Shown: piece by piece, positions 17,618 through 26,413 of the stretch | Layout: each line of letters opens with the position of its first letter | Numbering within the stretch: the stretch's first letter is position 1 | NCBI GenBank assembly: GCA_034931985.1 | Contig: JAYGHB010000105.1 | Coordinates: 10,696 to 74,695 of the forward strand | Length of the DNA: 64,000 nt | Direction: 5' to 3' | From: Halotia wernerae | GTDB lineage: Bacteria > Cyanobacteriota > Cyanobacteriia > Cyanobacteriales > Nostocaceae | Translations under genes and position numbers: made by a program | The notes under the pieces: model-generated | Database searches by the model: none | What the model saw: only the letters and a program-made list of their open reading frames with translations | What the model was told of the DNA's origin: nothing

Positions 17618-18385
17618 CTAAGTTAGTTGAAAGAGAAATGTCATTAAGTCTCCCTTACCCAGGCTAATGCGATCGCCTGGTCTGAGGCGGTGTCGATTCC
17701 CTGGTGACAAGGGCAAATTGTTAATGTAAGTACCATTAGAACTACCCACATCTTCTATATAGTGAGCGTCTCCCTCAACACGAATATCCGCATGTATTCG
17801 GGAGACAATTTCGGAATTGGTAAACCCTGAAACATCTATGTCTGGGGGAATGCGATCATTAGGTTTGCCAATATGAATCACAGACAAAGTTTGCGGTAAT
17901 TCAATCTCGCGATCGCTTTGGACATGAAACAACCGCGCCGTTACTTGCTGTAACTGCGTTCTGGAAGCGGCCATAGGAGGTGGTGTTGGTTCTGGGGGGG
18001 GAGCAGGAATTTCTGCCTCAGAAACTACAGATTGAGCCTCAACTTCTGGTGGCGGTGCTGCCATTTCTGTTAGTGGTAAAGATGAAGCAGCAGGCTGGTT
18101 AATTCCTAAGGAGTCTGGTTGTAAAAGTTCTAAAAGTGGGTCAGGTTCAACCAAGGGTGGTACTTCCACTGGGATGTCGGGAGCAACTGTGGCTACAGAT
18201 GTAGCAGCAGCAGGGGCAGAATTTGAATGTAGGTTAAAACCACATTGACCGCAGAAAGCGGCATCTGCCTGCACAGTTGCCCCACAGTTGGGACAGTTGC
18301 TAGTTGTTGGTAACGGCGTATAACAAGCTTCACACTGGACAGCGCCGTCTGGATTGGGGTGATTGCAATTAGGACAGACGATCAT
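17618..18385 (-). CDS. Double zinc-ribbon protein with C-terminal FHA domain
   Basis: 255 residues from the ATG at 18385, which places the first zinc ribbon at the N-terminus (MIVCPNCNHPNPDG...CEAC). A second ribbon follows (CPNCGATVQADAAFCGQCG). A proline/alanine-rich linker of about 100 residues leads to an FHA domain at about 160-250, with the phosphothreonine-binding signatures SRIHADI and VGSSNGTYINN. FHA domains read Thr phosphorylation made by Hanks kinases, so a kinase such as the zinc-ribbon kinase at 4779-6542 is a plausible partner class, but no link is shown here. An in-frame ATG at 18430 would extend it by 15 residues. Confidence 0.88.
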   Translation of the reverse strand: MIVCPNCNHPNPDGAVQCEACYTPLPTTSNCPNCGATVQADAAFCGQCGFNLHSNSAPAAATSVATVAPDIPVEVPPLVEPDPLLELLQPDSLGINQPAASSLPLTEMAAPPPEVEAQSVVSEAEIPAPPPEPTPPPMAASRTQLQQVTARLFHVQSDREIELPQTLSVIHIGKPNDRIPPDIDVSGFTNSEIVSRIHADIRVEGDAHYIEDVGSSNGTYINNLPLSPGNRHRLRPGDRISLGKGDLMTFLFQLT

Positions 18386-18851
18386 CAATTTAAGCCTTTG
18401 TTCAAGATCATCATAAAATAGTGCTGGCAAGCAGAGAGAACTAAGTAGATGCTTCTGTGACTTTCCACAAGATACGGCAGCTTTTGCTGTAGACGCTACA
18501 GACAGTTGCTATTACGAGAAAGCAGCGCCGTGTTTTCCCACCGTTAGCGCTTCGCTGCGCGAGTTTGCGAGCGTCTAGAGTTTCACGCCACTCTTTCAAG
18601 TCGATCGAAAGCTAGACTAGGGTAGACGTTAATACGGTTCAGTTAAAAAAATTGTAGGTTGTTGTAGCAAGTGGCATTTAAGCAAAGCGCAACCCAACAA
18701 TCCCTCGGAAACGTTGGGTTTCCTAACGTCAACCCAACCTACGTAGACATATATTTTTAGCCTTAACTGAACTGTATTGGGGTAGACGTAGGAAGTTTGG
18801 CACAGAAGCAACTCTAGCTTCCGATTTTAACAATTACTTGTGATGGTCAAG
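18386..18851. other. Intergenic region with palindromic repeats and a miniature element
   Basis: Between the FHA and pgl genes. It contains GCGCTTCGCTGCGC-type palindromes near 18545-18575 and the miniature element described at 18631-18778. No gene is recognised. Confidence 0.6.
18631..18778. mobile_element. 148-bp miniature inverted-repeat element with flanking 10-bp direct repeats
   Basis: Terminal inverted repeats AATACGGTTCAGTTAA (18631-18646) and TTAACTGAACTGTATT (18763-18778) match at 15 of 16 positions. The 10-mer GGGTAGACGT occurs on both sides (18620-18629 and 18780-18789), one base from each terminus, as expected of a target-site duplication. Inside is a hairpin AACCCAAC / GTTGGGTT. 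No coding capacity. It fits a non-autonomous DNA transposon; the parent family is not identified. Confidence 0.75.
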
Positions 18852-19574
18852 TTAAGATTGGAGTTCTAAACCTGCCTCTGCATCCAGTAACCACCAAAGT
18901 TCTCCTTGAGGTTGAATTAAGCGGGATGGGTAAGCAAAGTCATCTGCTACAGGTGCGAAGATTTGAGCTAAAGCTGGTCGTTTATTAGCGCCAGCAACCA
19001 CAAAGATTACACTACGAGCCGCATTGATCAATGGGTATGTGAAGGTTATGCGGGGATTTCCGTCTTTGTTGCCCACAGTAACCAGGCGATCGCGTACTTT
19101 TAAAGCGTCTGTGTGAGGAAACAAAGATGCGGTATGTGCATCATCACCCATTCCTAGCAATACTACATCTAAAGAGGGAAACTCGGCTGGTTCAGAATGA
19201 AAAAATTCTTGTAGATGCTGTTCATATTTAGCAGCTGACACCGCTGGATTGCCTTCTAAGGTCGGGGTAGAATGAATATTAGCCGCTGGGATATCAACCC
19301 GATTCAGCCATGCCTGCCGCGCCATTAGTTCGTTACTATCGGGATGATCTGGTGTTACGTAACGCTCATCTCCCCAGAATACATGTATTTTATCCCAAGG
19401 CAGTTTTTGATTGGCGATCGCTTCATACAAAGGCTTTGGTGTGCTACCGCCAGATAAGGCGATGGTAAATATCCCTCGTTGCTCAATGGCAGTTTCCAAC
19501 CTGGACAAAATCAAATCTAGCGACCGAGCAATCAGCGCTGACTGATCTGATAGAACTTCAACAGTTTTCTTCAT
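18852..19574 (-). CDS. pgl: 6-phosphogluconolactonase
   Basis: 240 residues, the normal length for the NagB/DevB-type enzyme. Family signatures are TIALSGGSTPKPLYE (about 36-50), IHVFWGDERYVTPDHPDSN (about 63-81) and LGMGDDAHTASLFP (about 140-153). The enzyme hydrolyses 6-phosphogluconolactone to 6-phosphogluconate in the oxidative pentose phosphate pathway, which supplies NADPH in the dark and in heterocysts. It starts with MKKTVEVLS. The other OPP genes (zwf, gnd) are not in the window. About 310 bases separate it from rph, so it is probably transcribed on its own. Confidence 0.95.
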   Translation of the reverse strand: MKKTVEVLSDQSALIARSLDLILSRLETAIEQRGIFTIALSGGSTPKPLYEAIANQKLPWDKIHVFWGDERYVTPDHPDSNELMARQAWLNRVDIPAANIHSTPTLEGNPAVSAAKYEQHLQEFFHSEPAEFPSLDVVLLGMGDDAHTASLFPHTDALKVRDRLVTVGNKDGNPRITFTYPLINAARSVIFVVAGANKRPALAQIFAPVADDFAYPSRLIQPQGELWWLLDAEAGLELQS

Positions 19575-19885
19575 GGCTTTACCATCACATTGCTGTCTTC
19601 CAGCAATACAATACCGAACTTATGGCAATCCTCCTTTTTAACTTTTGAAACTTTTAACATCATGAATTTAAGTGGGTAGAGATAAACATAGACCATCGTT
19701 AGCACCTACAAGGGTCAGTTGTCAGTAGTCAGTTGTACGAACCCATGACTAGTTTTGGGATGATTTTTCTTGATATCCAATCACAGAATAAGTAGTTACA
19801 TAAAGCTATACGCGGCAAGCTTATTCAATCTTGACAAAAAATATTCACAAAAATAATTAATTACTTTGATTGATGCCCCATGCCC
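19575..19885. other. Intergenic region, nothing recognised
   Basis: About 310 bases between pgl and the rph stop. It should hold the pgl promoter. No ORF, hairpin or RNA is evident to me. Confidence 0.4.
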
Positions 19886-20623
19886 TTATCCAAATAGCAT
19901 TTCCCAGTCAGCGATCGCTTCTCGTTGGGCAACTAATAGTTGCTGAATGCCTTTTTCGGCAAAATCAAGCAGATGATTCAACTGGGTACGGCTAAAGCTG
20001 CCTTCTTCTGCTGTTCCTTGGATTTCAATAATGCCCAAGTGTTGATTCATCACCACGTTTAAATCTACTGTTGCTGCCACATCTTCGATGTAGTTCAAAT
20101 CCAAATATGGCTCACCCTGCAATAAACCTACAGAAATTGCTGCTACTTGTCCACACAGAGGCGATCGCTTTAATATTCCTTGCTGCAACAATTGCGAAAT
20201 TGCACTAGCCAACGCTACAAATCCCCCTGTAATTGCTGCTGTCCTAGTGCCAGCATCTGCTTGTAATACATCGGCATCTACGGTTAGAGTGCGTTCTCCT
20301 AATACCTCGAAATCCAGCGCTGCTCGTAAGCTGCGCCCAATTAAACGCTGAATTTCTTGAGTCCGCCCGGACAATTTCAGCAATTCTCGTTCCTGCCGTT
20401 GTTGGGTTGCTGAAGGTAACATCCGATACTCAGATGTTAACCAACCTTTGCCAGTTCCGGTTAAAAACTTGGGTACTCCCTCAGTAACACTGACAGTACA
20501 AAGCACCTGAGTGTCGCCACATTTTGTCAGAACTGAACCGGGAGCAAAGCGGGTAAAGCCTTTGTGAAAGCTTACAGGACGTAGTTGGTAAGGTTGTCGC
20601 TCGTCGGGACGCTGCCAAACCAT
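19886..20623 (-). CDS. rph: Ribonuclease PH
   Basis: 245 residues, matching the family. Conserved segments include RPDERQPYQLRPV at the start, GKGWLTSEYRMLPSAT (about 78-93), GRTQEIQRLIGRSLRAALD (about 106-124) and the phosphate-site region VDADVLQADAGTRTAAITG (about 134-152). The enzyme is a phosphorolytic 3'-5' exoribonuclease that trims the 3' ends of tRNA precursors, as a hexamer of trimer-dimers in the cytoplasm. It starts with ATG at 20623, next to the family motif MVWQRPDER. Downstream is the pgl gene on the same strand. Confidence 0.96.
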   Translation of the reverse strand: MVWQRPDERQPYQLRPVSFHKGFTRFAPGSVLTKCGDTQVLCTVSVTEGVPKFLTGTGKGWLTSEYRMLPSATQQRQERELLKLSGRTQEIQRLIGRSLRAALDFEVLGERTLTVDADVLQADAGTRTAAITGGFVALASAISQLLQQGILKRSPLCGQVAAISVGLLQGEPYLDLNYIEDVAATVDLNVVMNQHLGIIEIQGTAEEGSFSRTQLNHLLDFAEKGIQQLLVAQREAIADWEMLFG

Positions 20624-20817
20624 TAAAGTTGCCTCAAGATTTTTATATTATGAAGAATACTGCCTTCAGATTACCTTAGTGTCGCAACTCGTCCAGATCA
20701 TGGACTGGACAGGGGCTTTATATTACCGTGAAGTATACAGCAACCCCTAAAACTTTATGTCAGGAGAATTCAACACTATTTTAGAGAACTGTGACATACT
20801 CCTACACTGTATGCCTG

Positions 20818-20991
20818 CATCTCAATCATAATTTCGTCTGGAACTAACTCCCCCTTTGCTACATAAGGTTGTGCATGACGACCTAAATCGTTAACGTTAG
20901 CATAGACGTGTTCAGCAAAGCCGTTATTGTATTGCAAAGGAGAACAATAAGGATAAAATAGCAACTTATTGCTAGACATTGCTTCCCGCAA
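20818..20991 (-). pseudogene. Possible adenylate kinase gene fragment
   Basis: On the minus strand a frame reads TLREAM, then an unrelated ~28-residue stretch, then NDLGRHAQPYVAKGELVPDEIMIEM. The last part closely matches the AMP-binding segment of adenylate kinases (LGxxAxxYxxxGELVPDExMI), and LREA often lies just before it in the intact protein. No P-loop or LID region is present. It overlaps the promoter side of the divergent gene at 21035. I read it as a decayed fragment carrying an internal insertion; the function call rests on about 25 residues. Confidence 0.45.
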
Positions 20992-21034
20992 AGTAAAGCT
21001 ATTTAGTTTTTTGTAATTTTTTGAACTTTCCGCT

Positions 21035-21571
21035 ATGGTTGCACAGTTAGAAACCCCCAGTGTAAATTCGACTCTTAGCTTACCCCACCCAGTTGAAGGG
21101 TTAGTACAGGTTTTCACTAGCCAACACCGTAACTTTTTTACGAGTGTTATGGCTCAAGCACTGAGAATTGCTGGACAAGGTACACCAGTTTTAGTGGTGC
21201 AGTTCCTCAAAGGTGGTATTAATCAAGGACAAGAGCGACCAATTCAGTTAGGACAAAATTTAGATTGGATTCGCTGCGATTTACCCCGCTGTATTGATAC
21301 ACCACATCTAGATGAATCAGAAAATCAGGCTTTACAAAAATTATGGCAGTATACACAACAGGTAGTGTCTGAGGGTAAGTATTCTCTCGTTGTTTTAGAT
21401 GAGTTAAGTTTGGCAATTAAATTTGGTTTAATTCCTGAAGCTGAAGTTTTAGATTGTTTAACAAAACGTCCTCCCCAAGTCGATATAATTCTGACTGGGC
21501 CAGAGATGCCAAAATCTCTGCTGGATGTAGCAGATCAAATTACAGAAATCCGTCGTAGCCATCGACCATGA
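21035..21571 (+). CDS. CobO/BtuR-like P-loop-fold protein with a degenerate Walker A
   Basis: 178 residues. The backbone follows cob(I)alamin adenosyltransferase of the CobO/BtuR type: GLVQVFT at the first strand, ALRIAGQGTPVLVVQFLKGG (about 47-66), YSLVVLDELSLAIKFGLI (Walker B-like) and DIILTGPEMPKSLLDVADQITEI near the end. Where CobO has GNGKGKTT, this protein has SQHRNFFTS, which cannot form a standard nucleotide-binding loop. It may therefore be a non-catalytic paralog or one that binds ligand differently. It lies 55 bases upstream of dcd on the same strand, so the two may be cotranscribed. Start chosen at the ATG giving MVAQLETPS. Confidence 0.75.
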   Translation: MVAQLETPSVNSTLSLPHPVEGLVQVFTSQHRNFFTSVMAQALRIAGQGTPVLVVQFLKGGINQGQERPIQLGQNLDWIRCDLPRCIDTPHLDESENQALQKLWQYTQQVVSEGKYSLVVLDELSLAIKFGLIPEAEVLDCLTKRPPQVDIILTGPEMPKSLLDVADQITEIRRSHRP

Positions 21572-21626
21572 AGAATGTACCACTTCACGATATCCTAGTA
21601 ATTCGGTTGGAATTAGCTGTGAACTT

Positions 21627-22226
21627 GTGATAAAAAACGATATCTGGATTACTGAAAAGGCTCAACAGGGTATGATTTCACCCTTCGAGTCAAGCTTAAT
21701 CCGAAAAGTGCAAAAAGACGTATCTTTAGCGGTTCAACCTGTAATTAGCTATGGGTTATCTTCTTATGGCTATGATATACGCCTTTCCCCAGCTGAGTTT
21801 CGCATTTTTCGCCACATTCCTGGAACTGTAGTTGACCCCAAAAACTTTAATCCTTACAATCTAGAGCCTACATCGATACATACAGATGCTGATGGCAGTT
21901 ACTTTATTTTACCTGCTCACTCTTATGGGCTGGGGGTTGCCTTAGAAAAACTAGAGGTTCCAGACAATATTACAGTAATTTGCATAGGTAAATCTACGTA
22001 TGCACGTTGTGGAATAATTGCAAATTTAACCCCTGCTGAGGCTGCATGGCGCGGTCATCTGACTTTGGAGTTTTCCAATTCTTCTAGCGCAGATTGTCGT
22101 ATTTACGCTAACGAAGGCGTGGTGCAATTGCTATTTTTAGAAGGCGAACCCTGCGCTATTAGTTACGAAGCTCGACAGGGTAAATATCAGGATCAGTTAG
22201 AGATTGTTACGTTGGCTAAAGTCTAA
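21627..22226 (+). CDS. dcd: dCTP deaminase
   Basis: 199 residues from a GTG start (VIKNDIWI). Family motifs: SYGLSSYGYDIRLS (about 42-55), GKSTYARCGI (about 113-122) with the substrate-binding Ser/Arg, and EAAWRGHLTLEFSN (about 135-148) containing the catalytic glutamate. The homotrimer deaminates dCTP to dUTP, feeding dTMP synthesis; some relatives are bifunctional dCTP deaminase/dUTPases. The RCGIIANLTPAEAAWRG arrangement fits the monofunctional type. It is downstream of the CobO-like gene by 55 bases. No other pyrimidine gene is nearby. Confidence 0.94.
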   Translation: MIKNDIWITEKAQQGMISPFESSLIRKVQKDVSLAVQPVISYGLSSYGYDIRLSPAEFRIFRHIPGTVVDPKNFNPYNLEPTSIHTDADGSYFILPAHSYGLGVALEKLEVPDNITVICIGKSTYARCGIIANLTPAEAAWRGHLTLEFSNSSSADCRIYANEGVVQLLFLEGEPCAISYEARQGKYQDQLEIVTLAKV

Positions 22227-22568
22227 GTAACTCACAATAAAAAGTAATTATATATGACTATTCTAAGTAACATGGAAGTACGAGAGATACTGCGTTATAC
22301 TGACGGTGCAAGGAGTTGAGAATAGTGTGGTAAGATCATGTTATTACCGTTAATGCTTACTCTTGCGGACACCTAAAAAAAGTATTCAGGAAAAAGCAAT
22401 CTAAAGGCGTAAAACTAATTATTGATAACCACCAACTTCTAGTAGTGTGTTGTCTTGCAGGAATAGTTTTCTGCATTTAACTTCTCAAGATACTCTTGCT
22501 TAAACTCACGAAAAACACATTTTTGGAGAGTAACTAGAAAGTAGCAATTCTTCATAGGAGTAAAAATT
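22227..22568. other. Intergenic region, nothing recognised
   Basis: About 340 bases upstream of the 100-residue ORF. No clear hairpin, repeat or RNA gene seen. Confidence 0.4.
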
Positions 22569-22871
22569 ATGTCTCTATCAAGAAAGATCAAGCAATACTG
22601 CAAATGGTTTTGGGATGAATCACTGGGAGGTGATTATGATACTTGGGGTACTAGCACCTACTTTATGGAAGTTGGCCATGATTTGTGTGCTGTTAGACAA
22701 ATAGAGGTTTACGAAAATGGCAATGTATTATTTTATGATGGCAGCCATTTTTTAGATAACTATGGAATGCTATGCGATAAACCTTTAGGTAAAGAGGATA
22801 TCGAAGAATTTGGCATTACCAAAGCCGAATTTGAACAAGTGTGGAATACCAACACACCAATGAATCGATAA
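22569..22871 (+). CDS. Small hypothetical acidic protein
   Basis: 100 residues with a good ribosome site (AGGAG eight bases before ATG). It is soluble, with aromatic and acidic residues (WDESLGGDYDTWGTSTYF) and a beta-hairpin segment IEVYENGNVLFYDGSHF, ending in a short helix (ITKAEFEQVW). The pattern of a strand carrying (R)xIEVYxNGxxxxYD followed by a C-terminal helix resembles small DUF6881-like proteins, often bacterial immunity or effector-associated, but this is a loose match from memory. No partner toxin is adjacent. Function unknown. Confidence 0.6.
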   Translation: MSLSRKIKQYCKWFWDESLGGDYDTWGTSTYFMEVGHDLCAVRQIEVYENGNVLFYDGSHFLDNYGMLCDKPLGKEDIEEFGITKAEFEQVWNTNTPMNR

Positions 22872-22985
22872 AGCTGACTAACTGAAAGTTGAGAAATAGA
22901 CAAAAGTCTCTCAGATAAAAATTGCCTACTCTACAGTGTGGCCATCCTACATATCTTTCTACTTGAGAATCTTGAATTGCTTGAG

Positions 22986-24221
22986 TTATAACTGATTCAA
23001 TAATAAGAATACTGTTTGAAATAATCCCACAACCACACCTAAAACACCACCTAAAGTTACGATCGCCTGCAACTCATTTTTGACAATTCCCTCAATCGCA
23101 GCTTCTAAATCAGCGGGTGAAGTTGACTTTACACGGTCAACTATCACTTGATCTATCGACAAAATGGGAATTACCTGCGCTACAATCGCTTCTAAATCTT
23201 TTTCCAAATATCTTTCTAAAATAAAAGCTAACTCTTGACTTACCACTTCTAAAGAAGAACTCACTACAGGTGAAGCGCTCAGACGATTGAGTAGCAACGA
23301 AGCAATATTTTCCCAGTTAACCGAGTCTGTCAATCCTTGCAGTAAATCACCACCACTAGTTTGTACATAATGGCGTACAGTTTCGCGTGTAGTCTTTCGT
23401 AATTGGCGTACAGTAACAATTGGCAAATTTTGCAAGGATAAATTTTGCAGGATTTTTTTGATGCGATCGCGCATTTGCAAATCTTGAATTAATTCTTGCA
23501 AACGCTGATTAGTCGCTTCTTTTTCATCCAAACAAAAAGTTCGCAGCCTCGTGAGAGTATTACGTAAGCCAAACAGATTTGCTACTACCCAATACGTCCC
23601 GCTAGTCTTTTCCCGAAAGCTTTCATCAATAATTTGAATTGTGCGATCAGTCAATAAATCAATAATTGCCTGACGCAACACATCTGGTGGTAAAACTACT
23701 TGTAATAACCAATCAGCTAACCTTGTAGCTTGTTCTTCACTCAGTTGTAATTCCAGTACTACTTGGTCAAAAATTTGATTGATCTGCGCTTCTAGAAAAT
23801 CTTCCCGTCGTGCTAAAACTTTCAATAGACGTGGTAATGATTCACCTAACAAATCACGCAAAATTCCTGCTACAATTTTGGCACTTTTTTCATTTTGATC
23901 CGTTTTAATTTGTTCAATCGCCATTTGCAGCAACCAAAGAATAGCTGCTTGTACGCGTTCGGTTTGCAACAAACGCCGCGCCAGATTTTGTAATTCTTCT
24001 GGCGTTAGCAGCGATCGCATGATTGTATTGGAAATATTCTGAGCCAAACGTTCCTGGTTGCGAGGGATCAATCCAGGTGTGAATGGTACTTTTCGTCCCC
24101 CAATATAAAATGCTCGATAGGGACGAAATAACATTTTGATGGCTATATCATTGGTGAAATAGCCGATAATTCCGCCCAGAATGGGGGGAGACACATAAAG
24201 CCAAAGATGAGACCAGTCCAA
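22986..24221 (-). CDS. DUF445 family membrane protein
   Basis: 411 residues. The N-terminus has a membrane segment and the family signature GGIIGYFTNDIAIKMLFRPY (about 16-35), followed by KVPFTPGLIPRNQERLA. The middle is long and helical (about 70-370), with charged heptads, and a last hydrophobic helix lies at 385-411 (VTLGGVLGVVVGLFQTVFLL). DUF445 proteins, including the YheB group, are widespread in cyanobacteria and Firmicutes; no biochemical activity is firmly assigned. The topology suggests a membrane-anchored, mostly cytoplasmic or periplasmic helical rod. It lies downstream of menG on the same strand, about 118 bases away. Confidence 0.9.
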   Translation of the reverse strand: MDWSHLWLYVSPPILGGIIGYFTNDIAIKMLFRPYRAFYIGGRKVPFTPGLIPRNQERLAQNISNTIMRSLLTPEELQNLARRLLQTERVQAAILWLLQMAIEQIKTDQNEKSAKIVAGILRDLLGESLPRLLKVLARREDFLEAQINQIFDQVVLELQLSEEQATRLADWLLQVVLPPDVLRQAIIDLLTDRTIQIIDESFREKTSGTYWVVANLFGLRNTLTRLRTFCLDEKEATNQRLQELIQDLQMRDRIKKILQNLSLQNLPIVTVRQLRKTTRETVRHYVQTSGGDLLQGLTDSVNWENIASLLLNRLSASPVVSSSLEVVSQELAFILERYLEKDLEAIVAQVIPILSIDQVIVDRVKSTSPADLEAAIEGIVKNELQAIVTLGGVLGVVVGLFQTVFLLLNQL

Positions 24222-24338
24222 GGGAAGAATTAAAAAAGTTAAGAGTGTAGAAATTAGAAGTTAGGAGTTAGAAGTTAGAGATGAGAAATGTTAAATAAAA
24301 CACTACTCATACTTCATAAATTCATAAGTCTTTACTCG

Positions 24339-25040
24339 TTACTCATCACTCATTTTTTTGACTACCAATACTCCCATCATACCGTTCGCAATCGGGTAGT
24401 GTGTGACTGGTGCAAAACCAACTTGACGAGCTAATTCTACTTGCTCTTTCCCTGTGGGGAAGCGATCTAAGCTGGGACTGATGTATGCATATTCATCCTT
24501 TAAACCCATCTGCTTTGCCATTGGTACAACAATACTATCCAAATACCACTGTTGAAAAGCGCGCAGTTGGGGATTGCTGGGTCGATGAAAGTCTAAAATT
24601 GCTGCTTTCGCACCTGGTTTGAGAACTCGATGTAATTCTTGGAGACTACGGGGAATATCTACAACATTTCTTAAGCCGTAGCCCATTGTAGCGGCATCGA
24701 ATTGATGATTTTCAAAGGGTAAATCTAGCACATCAGCCTCAACCCAAGAGATCATAGGTTGAGGATAATGCCTTTGAGAGCGTTCTTCAGCAGTTGCTAG
24801 GAGATTGGGCGAAAAGTCCACACCATAAACTTGTCCCGTTGCTCCCACACGCCTTGCCAAGCGTAAGGCTAAATCGCCGCTGCCGCAACACAAGTCGAGG
24901 CTTGTATCTCCCGATTTAGCGGCGCTCCATTTTACTGTCATTTCCTTCCATATACGATGTTGCCCCAGGCTCAACCAATTGTTTAACTGGTCATAAACTG
25001 GAGCAATACGGTCGAAAATGGCACGAATTTCAGTAGACAT
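24339..25040 (-). CDS. menG: Demethylphylloquinone / 2-phytyl-1,4-naphthoquinone methyltransferase (UbiE/MenG family)
   Basis: 233 residues. Family signatures: FDRIAPVYDQLNNWLSLGQH (about 9-28), the SAM-binding loop LDLCCGSGDLALRLA (about 48-62) and MGYGLRNVVDIPRSLQE (about 118-134). In cyanobacteria this member of the UbiE/COQ5 family performs the last step of phylloquinone (vitamin K1) synthesis, methylating the naphthoquinone ring for the A1 site of photosystem I. Other men genes are not in the window. It starts with ATG at 25040. The response-regulator gene lies about 40 bases upstream on the same strand, so co-transcription is possible. Confidence 0.93.
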   Translation of the reverse strand: MSTEIRAIFDRIAPVYDQLNNWLSLGQHRIWKEMTVKWSAAKSGDTSLDLCCGSGDLALRLARRVGATGQVYGVDFSPNLLATAEERSQRHYPQPMISWVEADVLDLPFENHQFDAATMGYGLRNVVDIPRSLQELHRVLKPGAKAAILDFHRPSNPQLRAFQQWYLDSIVVPMAKQMGLKDEYAYISPSLDRFPTGKEQVELARQVGFAPVTHYPIANGMMGVLVVKKMSDE

Positions 25041-25082
25041 TAATTAGTCAGTTGCTTTTTCTTTTGACCACTCGCCACTAAA

Positions 25083-26081
25083 CTATACTTTTGTATGATG
25101 GTAGAGGCTACTAGTCAGAGCGATCGCTACTAGTTCTGCTGATAAACGAATTAGGGTTAATTCATCTTCTCGTAAAGAACACGGCTGTTCCCACTGTAGT
25201 GATAATATCCCTAACATATCATTTCGGTAGGTAATTGGAATAACTAAATGTGCTTGCACACCATTGTCTTGATAGTGAGTTACACCAGCTAGTTTGATAT
25301 CTTTGGCTACATTCAAACAAACTTGCATTTTTCCAGTAGCGATCGCCTCACTAGTTAGGGGGTCTTGAGCTAACCAGTTATCTAGCTTGCCTTCAGGACT
25401 ATAAGAGCCTTGAGTAGCAGCTAAAGTATTTCCCTCTATTAGCTGCAAAATACAACCATCAGCGGCAAAACTATCACTAAAAGCTGTAGCAATTGGTGTC
25501 AAAGTTTCATCTAAGCTCTGAGCAGCTTGTGTTACCTCCACCAAAACAGTCAGCAGCGCCATTTGGGCATTAGCACGGCGCAATTCTTCTGTCCGTTGCT
25601 TGAGCAAGTCATAAGTTTCGGCAGCTCTTTGCACTACCGCCTTTAGTTCACCGGGATCCCAAGGCTTGGTGATATATTTATAAACTTGCCCAGCGTTAAT
25701 TGCTTCTACTAAATCCTCAATATCTGTAAACCCAGTCAGGATTATTCTTACCGTATCGGGAAACTGAGGTACAGTCTTACTGAGAAACTCAGTACCTTTC
25801 ATTTCTGGCATCCGCTGATCAGAGATGATTACTGCTACCTCTCCTTCTGCTGCCAAAACTTCTAGGGCATTCATTCCACTATCGGCTTTCAAAACATTAA
25901 AGTCTCGCCGAAAGGTGCGATAAAGCAGATCGAGGTTATCTGGTTCATCATCAACTACTAATATTTTTAGCTTTTTCGGTCGCTCTAGAGTCGCTAATGG
26001 ACGGTGACTTGGATAAATTTCGGAATTGGGGTTATCCATGAGATAATTTTTATCAATATTCACCATATCGTTACATTCCAT
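25083..26081 (-). CDS. Response regulator with C-terminal GAF domain
   Basis: 332 residues. A receiver domain at about 38-155 has the acidic pocket (VVDDEPDN), the phospho-acceptor Asp in VIISDQRMPEMKG and the conserved Lys in YITKPWDPGEL. The RpfG-like motif SDQRMP is typical of receivers coupled to output domains. A short coiled-coil linker (about 158-180) leads to a GAF domain at about 185-325, closing IPITYRNDMLGILSLQW. No kinase, cyclase or HD-GYP output is present, so the GAF domain is the only output seen. Start is uncertain: ATGs at 26081, 26066 and 26039 are all in frame. Confidence 0.85.
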   Translation of the reverse strand: MECNDMVNIDKNYLMDNPNSEIYPSHRPLATLERPKKLKILVVDDEPDNLDLLYRTFRRDFNVLKADSGMNALEVLAAEGEVAVIISDQRMPEMKGTEFLSKTVPQFPDTVRIILTGFTDIEDLVEAINAGQVYKYITKPWDPGELKAVVQRAAETYDLLKQRTEELRRANAQMALLTVLVEVTQAAQSLDETLTPIATAFSDSFAADGCILQLIEGNTLAATQGSYSPEGKLDNWLAQDPLTSEAIATGKMQVCLNVAKDIKLAGVTHYQDNGVQAHLVIPITYRNDMLGILSLQWEQPCSLREDELTLIRLSAELVAIALTSSLYHHTKV

Positions 26082-26413
26082 ACCCAGGTTAATTGAGAAT
26101 AGCTATTCAGCCTTGCGTAAATTTACGACTGTATTTTAGGGCAACTGAAGAATTGAGTAATTAATTTAGAAACAACATAGCTGCTTCAATTTCCGGAATA
26201 CAGCTTAAGTCATACCAATTTCAAAAAAGAATGTGACAGATAGAGCATTGTAGAATTGATCTATTTGCTCCCACTTGTCTTATGTGTATTATTCATAACT
26301 CATAATTTTGTCTGGCGGTAGAGTGTAGAGATAGTCTGCTGTTAAAGATTACAATAAGATTTACTGACGAAGTATCAGTTACCTTTTCTAAGTTGAAGCT
26401 CCACGCCATAACT
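26082..26413. other. Divergent intergenic region upstream of raf1
   Basis: About 330 bases that must hold the promoters of the response-regulator gene and of raf1. I see no clear operator, hairpin or RNA. Confidence 0.4.
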
